A stretch of 64,000 bases of DNA from Thermogutta terrifontis (GCF_002277955.1 NZ_CP018477.1:434001-498000); one strand, 5' to 3'. Positions 36,926 to 47,168 are shown, counted from the stretch's first letter. Program-made: numbers and translations. The notes: generated by a model from the letters alone, not told the origin.

Positions 36926-38335
36926 ATGACAGTGTTTGCCGCAATGCGAAGGCGATGGCTCGTGCTGGGCTTGCTCTTTCTGGGAATTGCCACCCCGGCG
37001 AAAGCAGAGTCGGCGCCGGGAATTCCGCCGGAAACTGTTGAGCAGCGCGACGCACGGATGAAATGGTGGCGGGATGCCCGATTTGGAATGTTCATCCACT
37101 GGGGTCTTTATGCGATTCCCGGAGGACGCTGGAAGGGACAACCGGTGGGCGGGGCCGGCGAATGGATCATGAACACGGCCAATATTCCGGTGGAAGAATA
37201 TGAACTGCTGGCCAAACAGTTTAATCCGGTGAAATACGATCCAGCACAGTGGGTGAGAATCGCCAAAGACGCGGGAATGCGCTACATCGTCATCACATCC
37301 AAGCATCACGATGGGTTCTGTCTATTCGATTCCAAGGTGACCACATACGACGTGGTGGACGCCACGCCCTGGGGCAAGGACCTCCTCAAGCCGCTCGCGG
37401 AGGAGTGCCGTAAACAGGGGCTCCACTTCTGCACGTACTATTCCATCATGGATTGGCACCATCCCGCGCAGATGCGGGGAAGTGACCGCGCTTACAATCC
37501 CACGCGGATTCGCGAGGGCCGGAAGCGCGAATACATGGACTACATGAAGGCGCAACTCAAGGAATTGCTGGAAAGCTGCAAGCCCGAGGTCCTGTGGTTC
37601 GACGGCGAGTGGCCTGACTGGTACACCGAGGAGGACGGCCGCGAAATTTACGCCTTTCTGCGGGAGCTCGATCCCAAGCTGATCATCAACAATCGGGTAG
37701 GAAAATGCCGCAAAGGGATGGAGGGGTTGAACCAGGAGGGACGGCAGTGTGTGGGAGACTTCGGCACCCCGGAACAGCAAATTCCAGCAAGCGGCTTGCC
37801 CGGCGTCGATTGGGAATCCTGCATGACGATGAACGACACCTGGGGCTTCAAATATGATGATCACAATTGGAAGAGTACTGAGACGCTGATCCGCAACCTC
37901 ATCGATTGCGCTTCCAAGGGCGGGAATTACCTGCTCAATGTGGGGCCCACCGCGGAAGGCGAAATTCCTGCACCCTCCGTGGAACGACTTCAAGGCATCG
38001 GCCGATGGCTAAAGGTTAACGGTGAATCGATCTACGCCACCCAGGCCAGTCCGTGGGGCAAACAACTTTCCTGGGGACGCTGCACTCAGAAGAAACTCGA
38101 TGATGGCACAACCCGGTTGTACCTCCATGTCTTTAACTGGCCGGGACAGGGCCGACTGGAACTTCCCGGTCTGAAAAACGACGTCACCCGCGCATTTCTC
38201 TTGGCCAACGGCCGGGAAGTGACAATCCGCCGCGATGGCGGCAAAATCGTCCTGGAAGCTCTTCCCGAAAAACCGCTCGACCCAGTGGCCACCGTGATTT
38301 GCGTGGATGTCAAGGGAACGCCCCAGGCGGATTAG
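36926..38335 (+). CDS. Exported alpha-L-fucosidase, GH29 family
   Basis: The start is set by GGGAGGT upstream of the ATG at 36926. Residues 1-27 form a signal peptide ending in AKAESAP. The catalytic domain has the GH29 features: WWRDARFGMFIHWGLYAIPGG (about 47-67), ITSKHHDGFCLFDSK (about 117-131), and the nucleophile aspartate in VLWFDGEWPDW (about D226). A C-terminal beta-sandwich ends the protein. The enzyme hydrolyses terminal alpha-L-fucose from glycans in the periplasm or outside the cell. Length (469) is typical. The general acid/base is not identifiable by motif alone. It is adjacent to an exported sugar-isomerase-like gene on the opposite strand. Confidence 0.92.
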   Translation: MTVFAAMRRRWLVLGLLFLGIATPAKAESAPGIPPETVEQRDARMKWWRDARFGMFIHWGLYAIPGGRWKGQPVGGAGEWIMNTANIPVEEYELLAKQFNPVKYDPAQWVRIAKDAGMRYIVITSKHHDGFCLFDSKVTTYDVVDATPWGKDLLKPLAEECRKQGLHFCTYYSIMDWHHPAQMRGSDRAYNPTRIREGRKREYMDYMKAQLKELLESCKPEVLWFDGEWPDWYTEEDGREIYAFLRELDPKLIINNRVGKCRKGMEGLNQEGRQCVGDFGTPEQQIPASGLPGVDWESCMTMNDTWGFKYDDHNWKSTETLIRNLIDCASKGGNYLLNVGPTAEGEIPAPSVERLQGIGRWLKVNGESIYATQASPWGKQLSWGRCTQKKLDDGTTRLYLHVFNWPGQGRLELPGLKNDVTRAFLLANGREVTIRRDGGKIVLEALPEKPLDPVATVICVDVKGTPQAD

Positions 38336-38393
38336 ATCCCCACGGTGGACAAATCAGGACTGGTCCACCTGCCGATTGTTCGCGGTGGACTGA

Positions 38394-39476
38394 CTACGAT
38401 TTTCGCCCGAGCATCCGATCGAGGGCGTCCGAGGTGTGGAACACGAGGGCTTCCGGCCAGTGGGGATAGGGGTTGAAGTACTCGAACGTCAGGTATCCCC
38501 GGTAGCCCACGCTGTCCAGTGCTTCGAGGACGGCGGGCCAGTTGGTGGTGCCGTCGAGCAACGGCCGGAACGTGTGCAGGTTGAATTCGTTCACCTTTTT
38601 CGATGCTTCCTTGAGGTGAACGTTGCGAATTCGCTTGCCGAGGATGGGAATCCAGTACTCGGCAAAGTGATACTGGGCGATGTTGCCTGTATCAAAGTGA
38701 ACTCCCACCGCGGACGAGCCAAAGCTGTCCACAAAGGCGGCCAGTTCCTGCGGGCTATGCAGGTAGCCGTTCATAAAGATGTTTTCCACGTTCAAAGAGA
38801 TCCCCGCCTGTTCGGCCACGGGGATCAGTTTGCGAAGGGCCTCGCGGGCACGCTGGTCGCATACCTCGAAGGGGACAGGTGGGTCGTCCGGCAACCACGG
38901 CACGTAGGTCGATCCGGCAATCACGAGAAGATTCTTGGTCTCCAGCAGCCTTGCCGTGCGAATCATATCCACGGCCAGCTCGATGCCTCTCTGACGGCGC
39001 TGGGGATCTTCGTGGGTGAATGAGTAGGGCCAGAAGAGAAACGAACACAGGCCGCTCACTTCAAGGCCGATCTGGCGGACCAGGCGGGCCACGTCGCGGA
39101 CAGCAGCGTCCGAAGTTTCCGGCGTGAGATCGCCTTCCAGGGCGTAATTGAGTTCCACCCCGTCGAATCCGGCTTCCTTGCACAGCTCCAGACACTCTCG
39201 GAGGGACATTTTACTGGGATACGGCAGTGCCCAGAGGTTGATCGATTTTTTCATGTCATATCGCTTACCTGGAGCACGTTTGGCCTGGGTTGGGGCCGGA
39301 TCCTCGGCCGCCTCACCCGGTGACACGAGGCCCTGAGCGGCTAAAAAGGCCCCGCCGAAAGCGGCCATGTAACTCAACATCTCGCGTCGTGGAAGCAGTT
39401 CGCGGCTACCCACCGGCTCAAGATTGCCGCAAGTACCCTTTTCGTTCGCGCGAGGTACAGGCTCGGGCGTGATCAT
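38394..39476 (-). CDS. Tat-exported sugar phosphate isomerase/epimerase-like protein
   Basis: The start is placed at ATG 39476, preceded by AAGGAG at about 10 bases. The N-terminal segment has a twin-arginine-like RRE motif (SRELLPRREMLSYMAAFG) and a hydrophobic stretch ending GEAAED, suggesting Tat export. The mature part is an AP endonuclease 2 / xylose-isomerase-like TIM barrel: LRECLELCKEAGFDGVELN (about 100-118), GLEVSGLCSFLFWPY, then NVENIFMNGYLHSPQEL and FDTGNIAQYH (metal-binding region), and a final YLTFEYFNP. Exported barrels of this type are common in planctomycetes. Substrate unknown. It faces the fucosidase gene, so both may be sugar catabolic. Confidence 0.87.
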   Translation of the reverse strand: MITPEPVPRANEKGTCGNLEPVGSRELLPRREMLSYMAAFGGAFLAAQGLVSPGEAAEDPAPTQAKRAPGKRYDMKKSINLWALPYPSKMSLRECLELCKEAGFDGVELNYALEGDLTPETSDAAVRDVARLVRQIGLEVSGLCSFLFWPYSFTHEDPQRRQRGIELAVDMIRTARLLETKNLLVIAGSTYVPWLPDDPPVPFEVCDQRAREALRKLIPVAEQAGISLNVENIFMNGYLHSPQELAAFVDSFGSSAVGVHFDTGNIAQYHFAEYWIPILGKRIRNVHLKEASKKVNEFNLHTFRPLLDGTTNWPAVLEALDSVGYRGYLTFEYFNPYPHWPEALVFHTSDALDRMLGRKS

Positions 39477-40200
39477 AAGGCGTGCTCCTTTTGTAGGTTG
39501 ATGCCGGGATAAGACATGGGTGGAACGCTGTGCGGTCGGTTGACTCATTTCCAGCCAAGCCCGGGAACGCCCTCATTTTAGGCTGACGAGAAACGCAAGC
39601 AAGATGCGCGCAGTCGGACGGCCGCCTTCCATGGCGGCTGTTTTACCCACGACAATTCCCGCCCGTTAGGTCGCCCCCTTCATCACTTGCTGGTCGATTT
39701 TTCTAAATCTTGCAATATTTGTGCTTTATCCATTTATCCCAGTTGACCGACTTTGTGAAGACCGCTAAGATAATGCGGTCGTTCGAATTATTCCAAAAAT
39801 GGCGATTTTGTGGCGTACGGTGCAGGCCGGGCCGATGCGATTGGAAAAGTTGGGGCGCGATGTGAGGGTAAGTCTTTCGATTTGGCCAGTCGCGGAATCG
39901 GGTGATGAAACGGGTAACTCCGAACTTGCCGTGCGATCCCCATGCGCTGATAAGTACACCCTGTGTTCTCCCCCGTAATTGGGTGGTGTTGCCATGTTGT
40001 GATTTTGAAACATCAGTGGCCAACTGGCTGTTTAGCTGACACGGAAATCAAGTTGTAAGTGACTTTCCAGAAATAACTTACGTAATCGAGCACGTCCCGC
40101 AAGGATGCTCGGGCATTGGATGTGCTCCCTCCTTCATCAGGCAAAGCAGGTTCGCGTCGTGTGAGCACCTTTGGGTCCCTTGCCTGTTGAGGACAGCACC
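39477..40200. other. AT-rich intergenic region, 724 bases
   Basis: This lies between the isomerase-like gene and the first sigma-factor gene. Bases 39690-40080 are clearly poorer in GC than the rest of the window, with TTTTTCTAAATCTTGCAATA and similar stretches. A minus-strand reading frame at 39703-40023 has no coding pattern, and I do not call it. The sharp drop in GC may mark an upstream control region or a remnant of inserted DNA. The hairpin repeats are absent. Confidence 0.5.
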
Positions 40201-41997
40201 TTGCCTAGAGCCAGCCATCACAAACCGCATTCCGTTGCCCGCGGGCCTCGAACCGGTAAGGTCAATGGTCACCGCACAGAGCTTGCCCGCGTTGCGGGCA
40301 AAACCACCTCGGAGGTCGCGCCCGACAGGGGCGTGAACGGCGAATCGGTTCATCCCGACGTATTGCTTGAGGCTCTCGACCCCAGCTTGCTGGACGAGGA
40401 CCAGAACTCGACCGCTGCCGCCGGGGATCACATCCACGACGAGACCTTCGATGAAGACCTTTTTGAGCTGGATGGGGCCAGCCACTCCACCCACGAATTG
40501 GCCGACGACGAAGAGGCACTCGATCCGGAGGATGCCGGAGAGAGCGATCTGGACGCCGAATCCACCGGCCAGGACGACCGGATTGACGACCCCGTCCGCA
40601 TCTACCTGATGCAGATGGGGGAAATTCCCCTGTTGACCCGGCGGGATGAGATTCGGGCGGCCAAGCAGATCGAGCGGGCACGCCGGAAATTCCGCTACGC
40701 GATGCTGGCCACCGATTTCATTCTCAATGCCGCCATCGAACTGCTGAAAAACGTCCGGGATGGCCGCCTCCGCCTCGATCGCACGATGGACGTCTCGGTC
40801 ACCAATCTGCGGGGCAAGCGGCACATCACTCGGTTGCTGGAACCCAATTTGCGAACGCTCCAGGAAATCCAGCGGCGAAATCGGCGGGACTTCGCCCAGA
40901 TGATGAACCGCCGATTGCCGATGGAGGAGCGGCGGGCTGCTCGACGCCGCCTGATGGCGCGGCGATTCCGTGCCGTGCGACTGGTCGAAGAGCTCGATCT
41001 GAGAACACAAAAATTGCAGCCGCTGCTGGATCGCCTCACCAGGATCTCCCAGCGGATGGATGCCATCATCCAGGATCTGAAGGCCCTTCGCGGCACGCCC
41101 GAGACACCCTGGGAAAAGGAGTTGCGGCGCGAACTCCGGCAGCTCATGCGGTTGACGCTGGAAAGCCCCACCACGCTCCGCAATCATCTGGCGGCCGTCA
41201 TGCGGTATGCCGAGGAGTACGAGGCCGCCAAGCGCTATCTCTCGGCGGGAAACCTCCGCCTCGTCGTCTCCATTGCCAAGCGCTACCGCAATCGGGGCCT
41301 CAGCTTCCTCGATTTGATTCAGGAAGGCAATACCGGTCTGATGCGGGCGGTGGACAAGTTCGAGTACGCTCGGGGATTCAAATTCTCTACCTACGCCACA
41401 TGGTGGATTCGGCAGGCGATTACCCGGGCGATTGCCGATCAGAGTCGCACCATCCGCATGCCGGTGCACATGCTGGACGTATGCGGGCGAATCCATGCCA
41501 TGGCCCGCAAACTGGCCCAGGATCGGGGGATTGTCCCCAGTCTGGACGAAACCGCCCAGGCCCTGGGAATGCCGGTGGAAGAGGTGCGGAGCATCCTTCG
41601 CATGAGCCATCAACCGCTTTCTCTCGATCAGCCAGTCGGCGAACAGGAAGAGAGCTACCTGGGTGAATTTCTCGCCGACTATCGGGAAGATGACCCCCTC
41701 TATGAAATGAACTTCGAGCTTCTCAAAAGATCCATCAACGAGGCCCTGGCCGAACTGACCTATCGAGAAAGAGAAATCATTCGCCTGCGCTACGGGCTGG
41801 CTGATGGGTACGCCTACACCCTGGAAGAAGTGGGCAAGATTTTTGGCATCACACGGGAACGGGTGCGGCAAATCGAGGCCAAAGCCATTCGCAAGCTCCG
41901 GCATCCGGTTCGATCGCGAAAGCTGGCGGGCTTCATCGACGCTCTGGTCGCCCGGGGACAACTCACCCCCGATCCCGGCCTGGAAGCCGAACTCTGA
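40201..41997 (+). CDS. RpoD-like primary-type sigma factor (paralogue 1)
   Basis: A sigma70 family protein. An in-frame TGA at 40162 leaves only TTG codons (40171, 40180, 40201) as starts near the N-terminus; GAGGA at about 40189-40193 supports TTG 40201, giving 598 residues. The first 125 residues are acidic and disordered. Region 1.2 begins [17 protein letters not shown] (about 127). A long non-conserved region leads to region 2 with [15 protein letters not shown] (about 350) and the [19 protein letters not shown] core. Region 4 has [12 protein letters not shown] and [18 protein letters not shown] (about 519-570). This is group 1 (RpoD) architecture rather than ECF. A second paralogue lies 5 kb downstream. 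A TTG start could lower its translation. Confidence 0.9.
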   Translation: MPRASHHKPHSVARGPRTGKVNGHRTELARVAGKTTSEVAPDRGVNGESVHPDVLLEALDPSLLDEDQNSTAAAGDHIHDETFDEDLFELDGASHSTHELADDEEALDPEDAGESDLDAESTGQDDRIDDPVRIYLMQMGEIPLLTRRDEIRAAKQIERARRKFRYAMLATDFILNAAIELLKNVRDGRLRLDRTMDVSVTNLRGKRHITRLLEPNLRTLQEIQRRNRRDFAQMMNRRLPMEERRAARRRLMARRFRAVRLVEELDLRTQKLQPLLDRLTRISQRMDAIIQDLKALRGTPETPWEKELRRELRQLMRLTLESPTTLRNHLAAVMRYAEEYEAAKRYLSAGNLRLVVSIAKRYRNRGLSFLDLIQEGNTGLMRAVDKFEYARGFKFSTYATWWIRQAITRAIADQSRTIRMPVHMLDVCGRIHAMARKLAQDRGIVPSLDETAQALGMPVEEVRSILRMSHQPLSLDQPVGEQEESYLGEFLADYREDDPLYEMNFELLKRSINEALAELTYREREIIRLRYGLADGYAYTLEEVGKIFGITRERVRQIEAKAIRKLRHPVRSRKLAGFIDALVARGQLTPDPGLEAEL

Positions 41998-42017
41998 GCG
42001 CTCGGCATTTGGAGTTG

Positions 42018-42268
42018 TATCGGGCACGACGAGCGTGCCCCTCCGAATTGTCCGGAGGGACGTGCTTGTCAGGTCCGCTTTCGGAGGGACGTGCTTGTCA
42101 CGTCCGTCTGCCAACCCTGGATGATCCACCCCAGTTCACTCGCATTCCGGTAGGGGCAATTCATGAATTGCCCCTACAACGTCGGAGGGACCCGCTTGTC
42201 GGGTCCGATGAACGCCGATTGATGACCCATCCCTCATCACCGGGCACGACAAGCGTGCCCCTCCGATC
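42018..42268. repeat. Palindromic repeat cluster 7
   Basis: This lies in the 433-base gap between the sigma-factor gene and ilvE. A reversed GGGCACG hairpin (42018-42048) comes first, then copies with stems GGACGTG opposite CAGGTCC (a mispaired one) and GGACGTG/CACGTCC. A near-perfect CAATTCATGAATTG palindrome follows (42149-42177), then GGACCCG/CGGGTCC (42183-42207) and a reversed GGGCACG copy (42240-42268). The linker TGATGACCCATCCCTCATCA recurs in cluster 4 with few changes. Confidence 0.88.
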
Positions 42269-42430
42269 CTTCCGCCTTTGACCTCGCGCCAGATGGCAGC
42301 AACCGCCCGGATTCATTGTCCCGAGGCGGACGTCGCAGGACGCGAAAAATTGTGGTAAAGTAAACCAGTTGGATCTCCAAAGATGCTGTAATGCATTCGC
42401 CGTCTTGGTACCTCAGTGTGGTTTTCAGCC

Positions 42431-43294
42431 ATGTCTTTGAAGGTTTACATCAACGGACAGTACTACGATAAGGAAGACGCCAAGATCAGCGTTTACGATC
42501 ACGGCCTGTTGTACGGTGACGGGGTCTTCGAGGGAATCCGCAGCTACGGCGGTAAAGTTTTTCGCCTGAAGGAGCACCTCGATCGCCTCTGGGATTCGGC
42601 CAAGGCCATCTGGTTGACCATCCCCATGACCAAAGAAGAGATGGCCCGGGCCATTGAAGAAACGCTCCGCATTAACGGAATTGAGGACGGCTACATTCGG
42701 GTGGTTGTCACCCGGGGTGTGGGAACGTTGGGCCTGGACCCGAACCGCTGCAGCAACCCCCAGGTCATCATCATCACCGATCACATCTCGCTCTACCCAA
42801 AGGAGTTGTACGAAAAAGGGCTTGAGATCGTCACGGTGAGCACCGTCCGCAATCACCCGGCGGCCCTCAGCCCTCGGATCAAATCCCTCAATTATCTCAA
42901 TAACATTCTGGCAAAAATTGAGGGTCTCCAGGCAGGTTGTATTGAGGCGCTCATGCTCAACCACAAAGGGGAGGTGGCAGAATGCACGGGGGACAATATC
43001 TTCCTCGTGCGACGCGGCGAGCTGTTCACGCCGCCCCGGGAAGCGGGAATTCTGGAAGGCATTACCCGCGCAGCGGTCATCGAGTTGGCCCAGGAAGCGG
43101 GGTTGAAGGTCCATGAAGTCCCCCTGACCAAACACGATGTTTACATTGCCGACGAGTGTTTTCTGACGGGCACCGCTGCGGAGATCGTTCCGGTGGTCAA
43201 GGTCGACAGCCGTCCTATTGGGGACGGTAAACCCGGCCCCATCACGCGGGATCTGATGGAGCGGTTCCATCGCCTTACCCGCAATCATTGCTGA
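42431..43294 (+). CDS. ilvE: Branched-chain amino acid aminotransferase
   Basis: A class IV PLP-dependent aminotransferase moving amino groups to and from leucine, isoleucine and valine. The ATG at 42431 is used because the protein then begins SLKVYINGQYYDKEDAKIS; an in-frame start at 42416 adds five residues. Key motifs are DHGLLYGDGVFEGIRSYGG (about 24-42), the PLP lysine in RIKSLNYLNNILAK (about K151), and AECTGDNIFLV with EAGILEGITR. The KSLNY version is that of the archaeal and Gram-positive type rather than E. coli IlvE, so a D-amino-acid transaminase cannot be fully ruled out. Length (287) fits. The downstream hydrolase gene starts 33 bases after the stop, so they may be co-transcribed. 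Confidence 0.9.
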   Translation: MSLKVYINGQYYDKEDAKISVYDHGLLYGDGVFEGIRSYGGKVFRLKEHLDRLWDSAKAIWLTIPMTKEEMARAIEETLRINGIEDGYIRVVVTRGVGTLGLDPNRCSNPQVIIITDHISLYPKELYEKGLEIVTVSTVRNHPAALSPRIKSLNYLNNILAKIEGLQAGCIEALMLNHKGEVAECTGDNIFLVRRGELFTPPREAGILEGITRAAVIELAQEAGLKVHEVPLTKHDVYIADECFLTGTAAEIVPVVKVDSRPIGDGKPGPITRDLMERFHRLTRNHC

Positions 43295-43326
43295 AAGGCA
43301 TCCGGGTCCAGCGCGGAGGTGAAACC

Positions 43327-44217
43327 GTGACGGGACGTCATGCGGTTCTTGCAATGGCGATTGGGGCTCTGTTTTTCGCGTGTGCGGCACCTCTTCCAGC
43401 TCATGCCGAGCAGGGTGTCACGGTCAAAACCGATATTGTCTACAAGACCGTTGACGGCCAGGACCTGATGCTCGACGCCTACCTTCCGACAAACGCGGGT
43501 ACATGCCCGGGTGTCGTGCTCATTCACGGCGGGGCGTGGCGGGCGGGGGACAAGTCAAGCTACCGCGCCTGGGGAATTGCCTATGCCCAGTTGGGCGTCG
43601 CTGCCTTTTCGATCAATTATCGGCTTTCTCAGGTGGCAAAATATCCAGCGGCCGTGGAAGACTGCCTGGATGCCATTCGCTGGTTGCGAAGTCATGCGGA
43701 GGAATTCCACCTGGATCGGGACAGGTTGGGCGTCGAGGGCGGATCGGCCGGGGGACATCTGGCCTTAATGGTGGCATTCATGGAGCCGGATTCTTCCGCT
43801 GTTGACTCGCATGGTCAGCCGTTGAAAAACTGGGTGCGATGTGCGGTGTCCTTTGCCGGGCCGACCGATTTGTCGGATGCCGAATCCATCGAAGCAAGCA
43901 CCGAAAAACAAAGTCTTGTGGCGTTTCTCGGGTGTACCCTCAGGGAGTGTCCGGAGCGTCACCGAGAAGCGTCCCCGATCACCTATGTCTCGCCCGATGA
44001 TCCTCCCGTCCTGCTTGTGCACGGCACAGCGGACCGAGTGGTGCCGTTCAAGCAGGCGCAGCTTCTTGAAAAGGCTTTGAAGAACGCGGGCGTCCCGGTG
44101 GAGGTTCTGGCACTGGAAGGTTGCGGTCACGACTTCGGCTGTCTCGATCGAGAAGGTCGCAACAAGCTCCTGGAAAAGACTCGCCGGTTTATGCTCCATC
44201 ATCTTGGGGTGGAATGA
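43327..44217 (+). CDS. Exported alpha/beta hydrolase (esterase/lipase-like)
   Basis: The GTG at 43327 is taken as the start because GGAGGTGAAACC precedes it and a signal peptide follows (about residues 1-28, ending in AHAEQG). The mature domain is an alpha/beta hydrolase of the BD-FAE / hormone-sensitive-lipase-like type: oxyanion HGGAWRAGDKSSY (about 67-79), nucleophile GGSAGG (S140), acid in HGTADRVVP (D236) and histidine in GCGHDFG (H268). It lacks large insertions. Planctomycete relatives are thought to act on carbohydrate esters, but the substrate here is unknown. The short gap after ilvE suggests co-transcription rather than shared function. Confidence 0.9.
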   Translation: MTGRHAVLAMAIGALFFACAAPLPAHAEQGVTVKTDIVYKTVDGQDLMLDAYLPTNAGTCPGVVLIHGGAWRAGDKSSYRAWGIAYAQLGVAAFSINYRLSQVAKYPAAVEDCLDAIRWLRSHAEEFHLDRDRLGVEGGSAGGHLALMVAFMEPDSSAVDSHGQPLKNWVRCAVSFAGPTDLSDAESIEASTEKQSLVAFLGCTLRECPERHREASPITYVSPDDPPVLLVHGTADRVVPFKQAQLLEKALKNAGVPVEVLALEGCGHDFGCLDREGRNKLLEKTRRFMLHHLGVE

Positions 44218-44472
44218 TCACCCGTCGAAACAGGACGTGCCCAACTCCACTGAAAATAAAAGGACCGTTTGCGGTCATCACCGCATCCATTTGGCTTGGT
44301 TTTTCCACAGTGCCCCTCCAACGCCCGGCAAGAAAATTTCCCCGGCCGGGGCTCTGAAGAATGTGGCAGGGCAGCAGATTGGCCCCGGTGAATACAATGG
44401 GGCGCGGACGGGCGGCATCCTTGTTCTGGTTTTTCTCGGTTTTCGGTCACCAGTCGAACTTTGCGAGAATTC

Positions 44473-45990
44473 ATGACAGTGAACCACGCCCCATTTTCAA
44501 TCCTCATGCTGCGGCCATCGGCGGAGTTCACCCTCAAATCCAACCGCACGCGCCGTCGGCTTCAGCAGGAACTGGTGCACAATCTCACGGACGCACTGGA
44601 AAGTCATGGGCTGACGTACCGCATTTCCGGAGCATGGAATACCTATTTTGTCGAGACAACCGCTCCAGGACAGGCTGCCGAAGTCCTGTGCCGCGTCGCA
44701 GGGATCGGGTCGATTGTACCCATCGAAAGGGTTAGTCAGGCGGAGCTGGACGAGATCGTCCGCCTGGGCGTGGAAGCCTTCGCCGAACTAGTGCGGGGAA
44801 AACGGTTTGCCGTGCGGGCGCGACGGACGGGAAATCATCCCTTTCGCTCCCGGGATGTGGAAGTGGCCCTGGGTGCCGAGCTGCGGCCATTTGCACTTAA
44901 AGTGGACCTGACCCAACCCGAGATCACCGTCCACGTTGATATCCAGGAGGACAGGGCTTTTCTCTATGCGGAGACGCTCCGCGGCCTTGGCGGATTGCCA
45001 ATCGGCAGTCAGGGAAAAGCCCTCGTACTGATCTCAGGGGGTTTCGACTCGGCGGTGGCTGCCTGGCTGATCATGCGCCGCGGTGCGGCGGTCGATTACG
45101 TGTTCTGCAATCTGGGCGGAAAAGCCTACGAGCGAGCCGTGGTTCAGGTGGCCAAGGTCCTTTCCGACAACTGGAGTTACGGCACGCATCCACGATTCTA
45201 CTCGGTCGAGTTCACCGACGTCGTCATCGAAATGCGGCAAAAGACGCGGTCTTCGTACTGGCAGATCGTTCTCAAACGGCTGATGTATCAAGCGGGGGCC
45301 CTGGTCGCCCGACGAAGCGGAGCGGTGGCCCTGGTGACGGGCGAGTCGATCGGTCAGGTCTCCTCACAGACGCTGAAGAACCTGGCGGCGATCGAGGCGG
45401 GTAGCGAGTTGCCGGTCTTACGACCCTTGCTCACCTACGATAAGGAGGAGATCATCCATCTGGCCCGGCGGATCGGAACGGCCACTCTATCGGAACGTGT
45501 GCGGGAATACTGTGCCCTCACGCCGGACCATCCAGTAACGGGGGCGTCCTCGGAGACGCTCGATCGGGAGATGGCGAAAATCGATCTCGCCGTGCTGCAC
45601 CAGGCAGTGGAGCGGGTGGAGGAGTACGATTTGCGCAGCCTTTCCGCCTCGGAGGTGGTCCTCCCGTATCTGTTCACGGAGACCGTTCCTGATGGGGCCG
45701 AGGTCATCGACTGCCAGCCCGAGACTGCGTATCGGCAATGGCATTATCCAGGTGCCCGGCATGTGGATCCCTGGGATCTACTCAAGCAATTCAGCCAATT
45801 GGACCGAAATCGGGTGTATGTACTTTACTGCCCGCAGGGGCTGCAAACGGCTTACGTGGCGGAAGTCATGCAGCGGGCAGGTTACGAAGCCTATTCCTTC
45901 AAGGGCGGGACACCGGCTCTCAAAGCCTATTGCGAGAACCACCCGCCAGTGGCGGTGAGAGCTTCAGGCGAAGCTTGCGAAGAGCCCTGA
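44473..45990 (+). CDS. thiI: tRNA 4-thiouridine synthase with rhodanese domain
   Basis: ThiI makes 4-thiouridine at position 8 of tRNA and can also donate sulfur to thiazole synthesis. The ATG at 44473 is chosen; a TTG at 44461 is an alternative. It has a THUMP region (about 60-170), the PP-loop LISGGFDSAVAAWL (about 186), VTGESIGQVSSQTL, the catalytic cysteine region REYCALTPDHP (about Cys 346), and a C-terminal rhodanese domain with YCPQGLQTAYVAEV (about Cys 452). Both cysteines used in sulfur transfer in E. coli ThiI are present. Length (505) is similar to the E. coli protein (482). It is followed by a repeat cluster. Confidence 0.93.
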   Translation: MTVNHAPFSILMLRPSAEFTLKSNRTRRRLQQELVHNLTDALESHGLTYRISGAWNTYFVETTAPGQAAEVLCRVAGIGSIVPIERVSQAELDEIVRLGVEAFAELVRGKRFAVRARRTGNHPFRSRDVEVALGAELRPFALKVDLTQPEITVHVDIQEDRAFLYAETLRGLGGLPIGSQGKALVLISGGFDSAVAAWLIMRRGAAVDYVFCNLGGKAYERAVVQVAKVLSDNWSYGTHPRFYSVEFTDVVIEMRQKTRSSYWQIVLKRLMYQAGALVARRSGAVALVTGESIGQVSSQTLKNLAAIEAGSELPVLRPLLTYDKEEIIHLARRIGTATLSERVREYCALTPDHPVTGASSETLDREMAKIDLAVLHQAVERVEEYDLRSLSASEVVLPYLFTETVPDGAEVIDCQPETAYRQWHYPGARHVDPWDLLKQFSQLDRNRVYVLYCPQGLQTAYVAEVMQRAGYEAYSFKGGTPALKAYCENHPPVAVRASGEACEEP

Positions 45991-46013
45991 AGGTCGGACG
46001 GACACAACACCCG

Positions 46014-46308
46014 CAGGGTCGCGCTCGCGCTGCCCGGTGAGGCGAAATGGATCATCCGGCGCTAATAAGCGGACCTGACGAGCAGGTCCCTCCGAAAATC
46101 GGAGGGGCACGCTTGTCGTGCCCGGTGTCACTTGGCCAGGAGAGGTCATAAGCCCGGGTAGGGGCAATTCATGAATTGCCCCTATCGGTGAGCGATTGTC
46201 GTGCCCAGTGAGAAATGGGGTTGGATTATCCAGCGTGGAGCAACGGACCTGACAAGCAGGTCCCTCCGGGCCATTCGGAGGGGCACGCTTGTCATGCCCG
46301 GGGAAACC
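46014..46308. repeat. Palindromic repeat cluster 8
   Basis: This lies in the left part of the 1178-base gap after thiI. It holds about five YTTGT-loop hairpins mostly reversed (46014-46130 and 46240-46308; stems GGACCTG, GGGCACG) around one CAATTCATGAATTG palindrome at 46157-46185. The linker with GGATTATCCAGC recurs elsewhere. From 46310 to 46680 I see no gene or repeat. Confidence 0.88.
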
Positions 46309-46688
46309 TTCAAAAGCCGGGCAAGTTGGGAGAGCACGGCAACCTGATGCCACGCCGAACGGCACTCGGGCGAGCGAAAACCCTTGCCGGGTTCTCTGAG
46401 AAAAATCGTCGGCACACCGGGTAAGATGTTCCGTTGGGAAACAGCGTCCCTAATCTGGGAAGGGCGGGGAGTCGGATAAATAGGGAATAAGCTTGGGCAA
46501 ACCGGTGCGGGCAAGGGCAGAACGAGGGGCAGGGTGCTTGTGAAAATTGGCGAGCATGAGACGGACATTTTGCGTAGGGAAATGTGTATAGCTCGCGGAG
46601 GCTGAGAAGGCAAGCGAAGGTCCCGGCTTTTTGCGGCTTTTGCGAGCGGAGCACGGTCAGGGAGGAGCGAGAATTTCGATTTTAACGC

Positions 46689-46716
46689 TGGACATCGGCC
46701 AGTTTTTGTGTAGAAT
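46689..46716 (+). promoter_or_regulatory. Candidate sigma70-type promoter upstream of second sigma factor
   Basis: TGGACA (46689-46694) and TAGAAT (46711-46716) are separated by 16 bases, 5/6 to each consensus. Transcription would start near 46723, giving a leader of about 445 bases to the ATG at 47169. The leader has no gene that I can support and may hold further promoters or regulatory sites. Confidence 0.4.
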
Positions 46717-47168
46717 TGAGCGACGGGCCCCATTGCGAACCCAGCCTTGGTCTCAGAGGCACGCGGGTCAACTCAATTTATAACCAGTCCCGCCTTAAAG
46801 AACATTTGGGGCACGGCCGTTCCAGTGCTGATGTGGAATCGTGTTGGCGAGAACGCGATTCGGGACCAGAACTCATGGGAGGCTAAGCCCCGCTCATCCG
46901 GATGCTGATCTGCTCCGACTGCTGCCGGGAGGTGCGCGCGGAGTGTGTGTGCCTGCGGGGAGTGCGGGGAATCCATCGATTCGAGTGATCCAAGAATGAG
47001 GGTCCCTCAGCCAGTGTTCCATCAGCAGTGGCAACGGCGCATCATCCCTTCCCGGCGATTGCATGAGAACACCTTCGCCGTAGCTCCCTGTTCGCCGGGT
47101 TGCACGCGGTGTGTGGTGAGGAGTCAGTCACGTTGTCAGGGTGGTTAGAAAGTAGTTCTGGAGGAGTC

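Noticed and set aside
39703-40023. A 106-residue minus-strand reading frame
   Set aside because: AT-rich, no ribosome site, no recognisable motif, and a second frame (39765-40013) overlaps it.
40078-42129. Very long minus-strand reading frame over the first sigma factor
   Set aside because: It is the antisense shadow of a clear sigma70 gene; GC-rich genes routinely give such open frames. The same applies to 47145-48986 (second sigma) and to 2681-3754 antisense to the exported protein.
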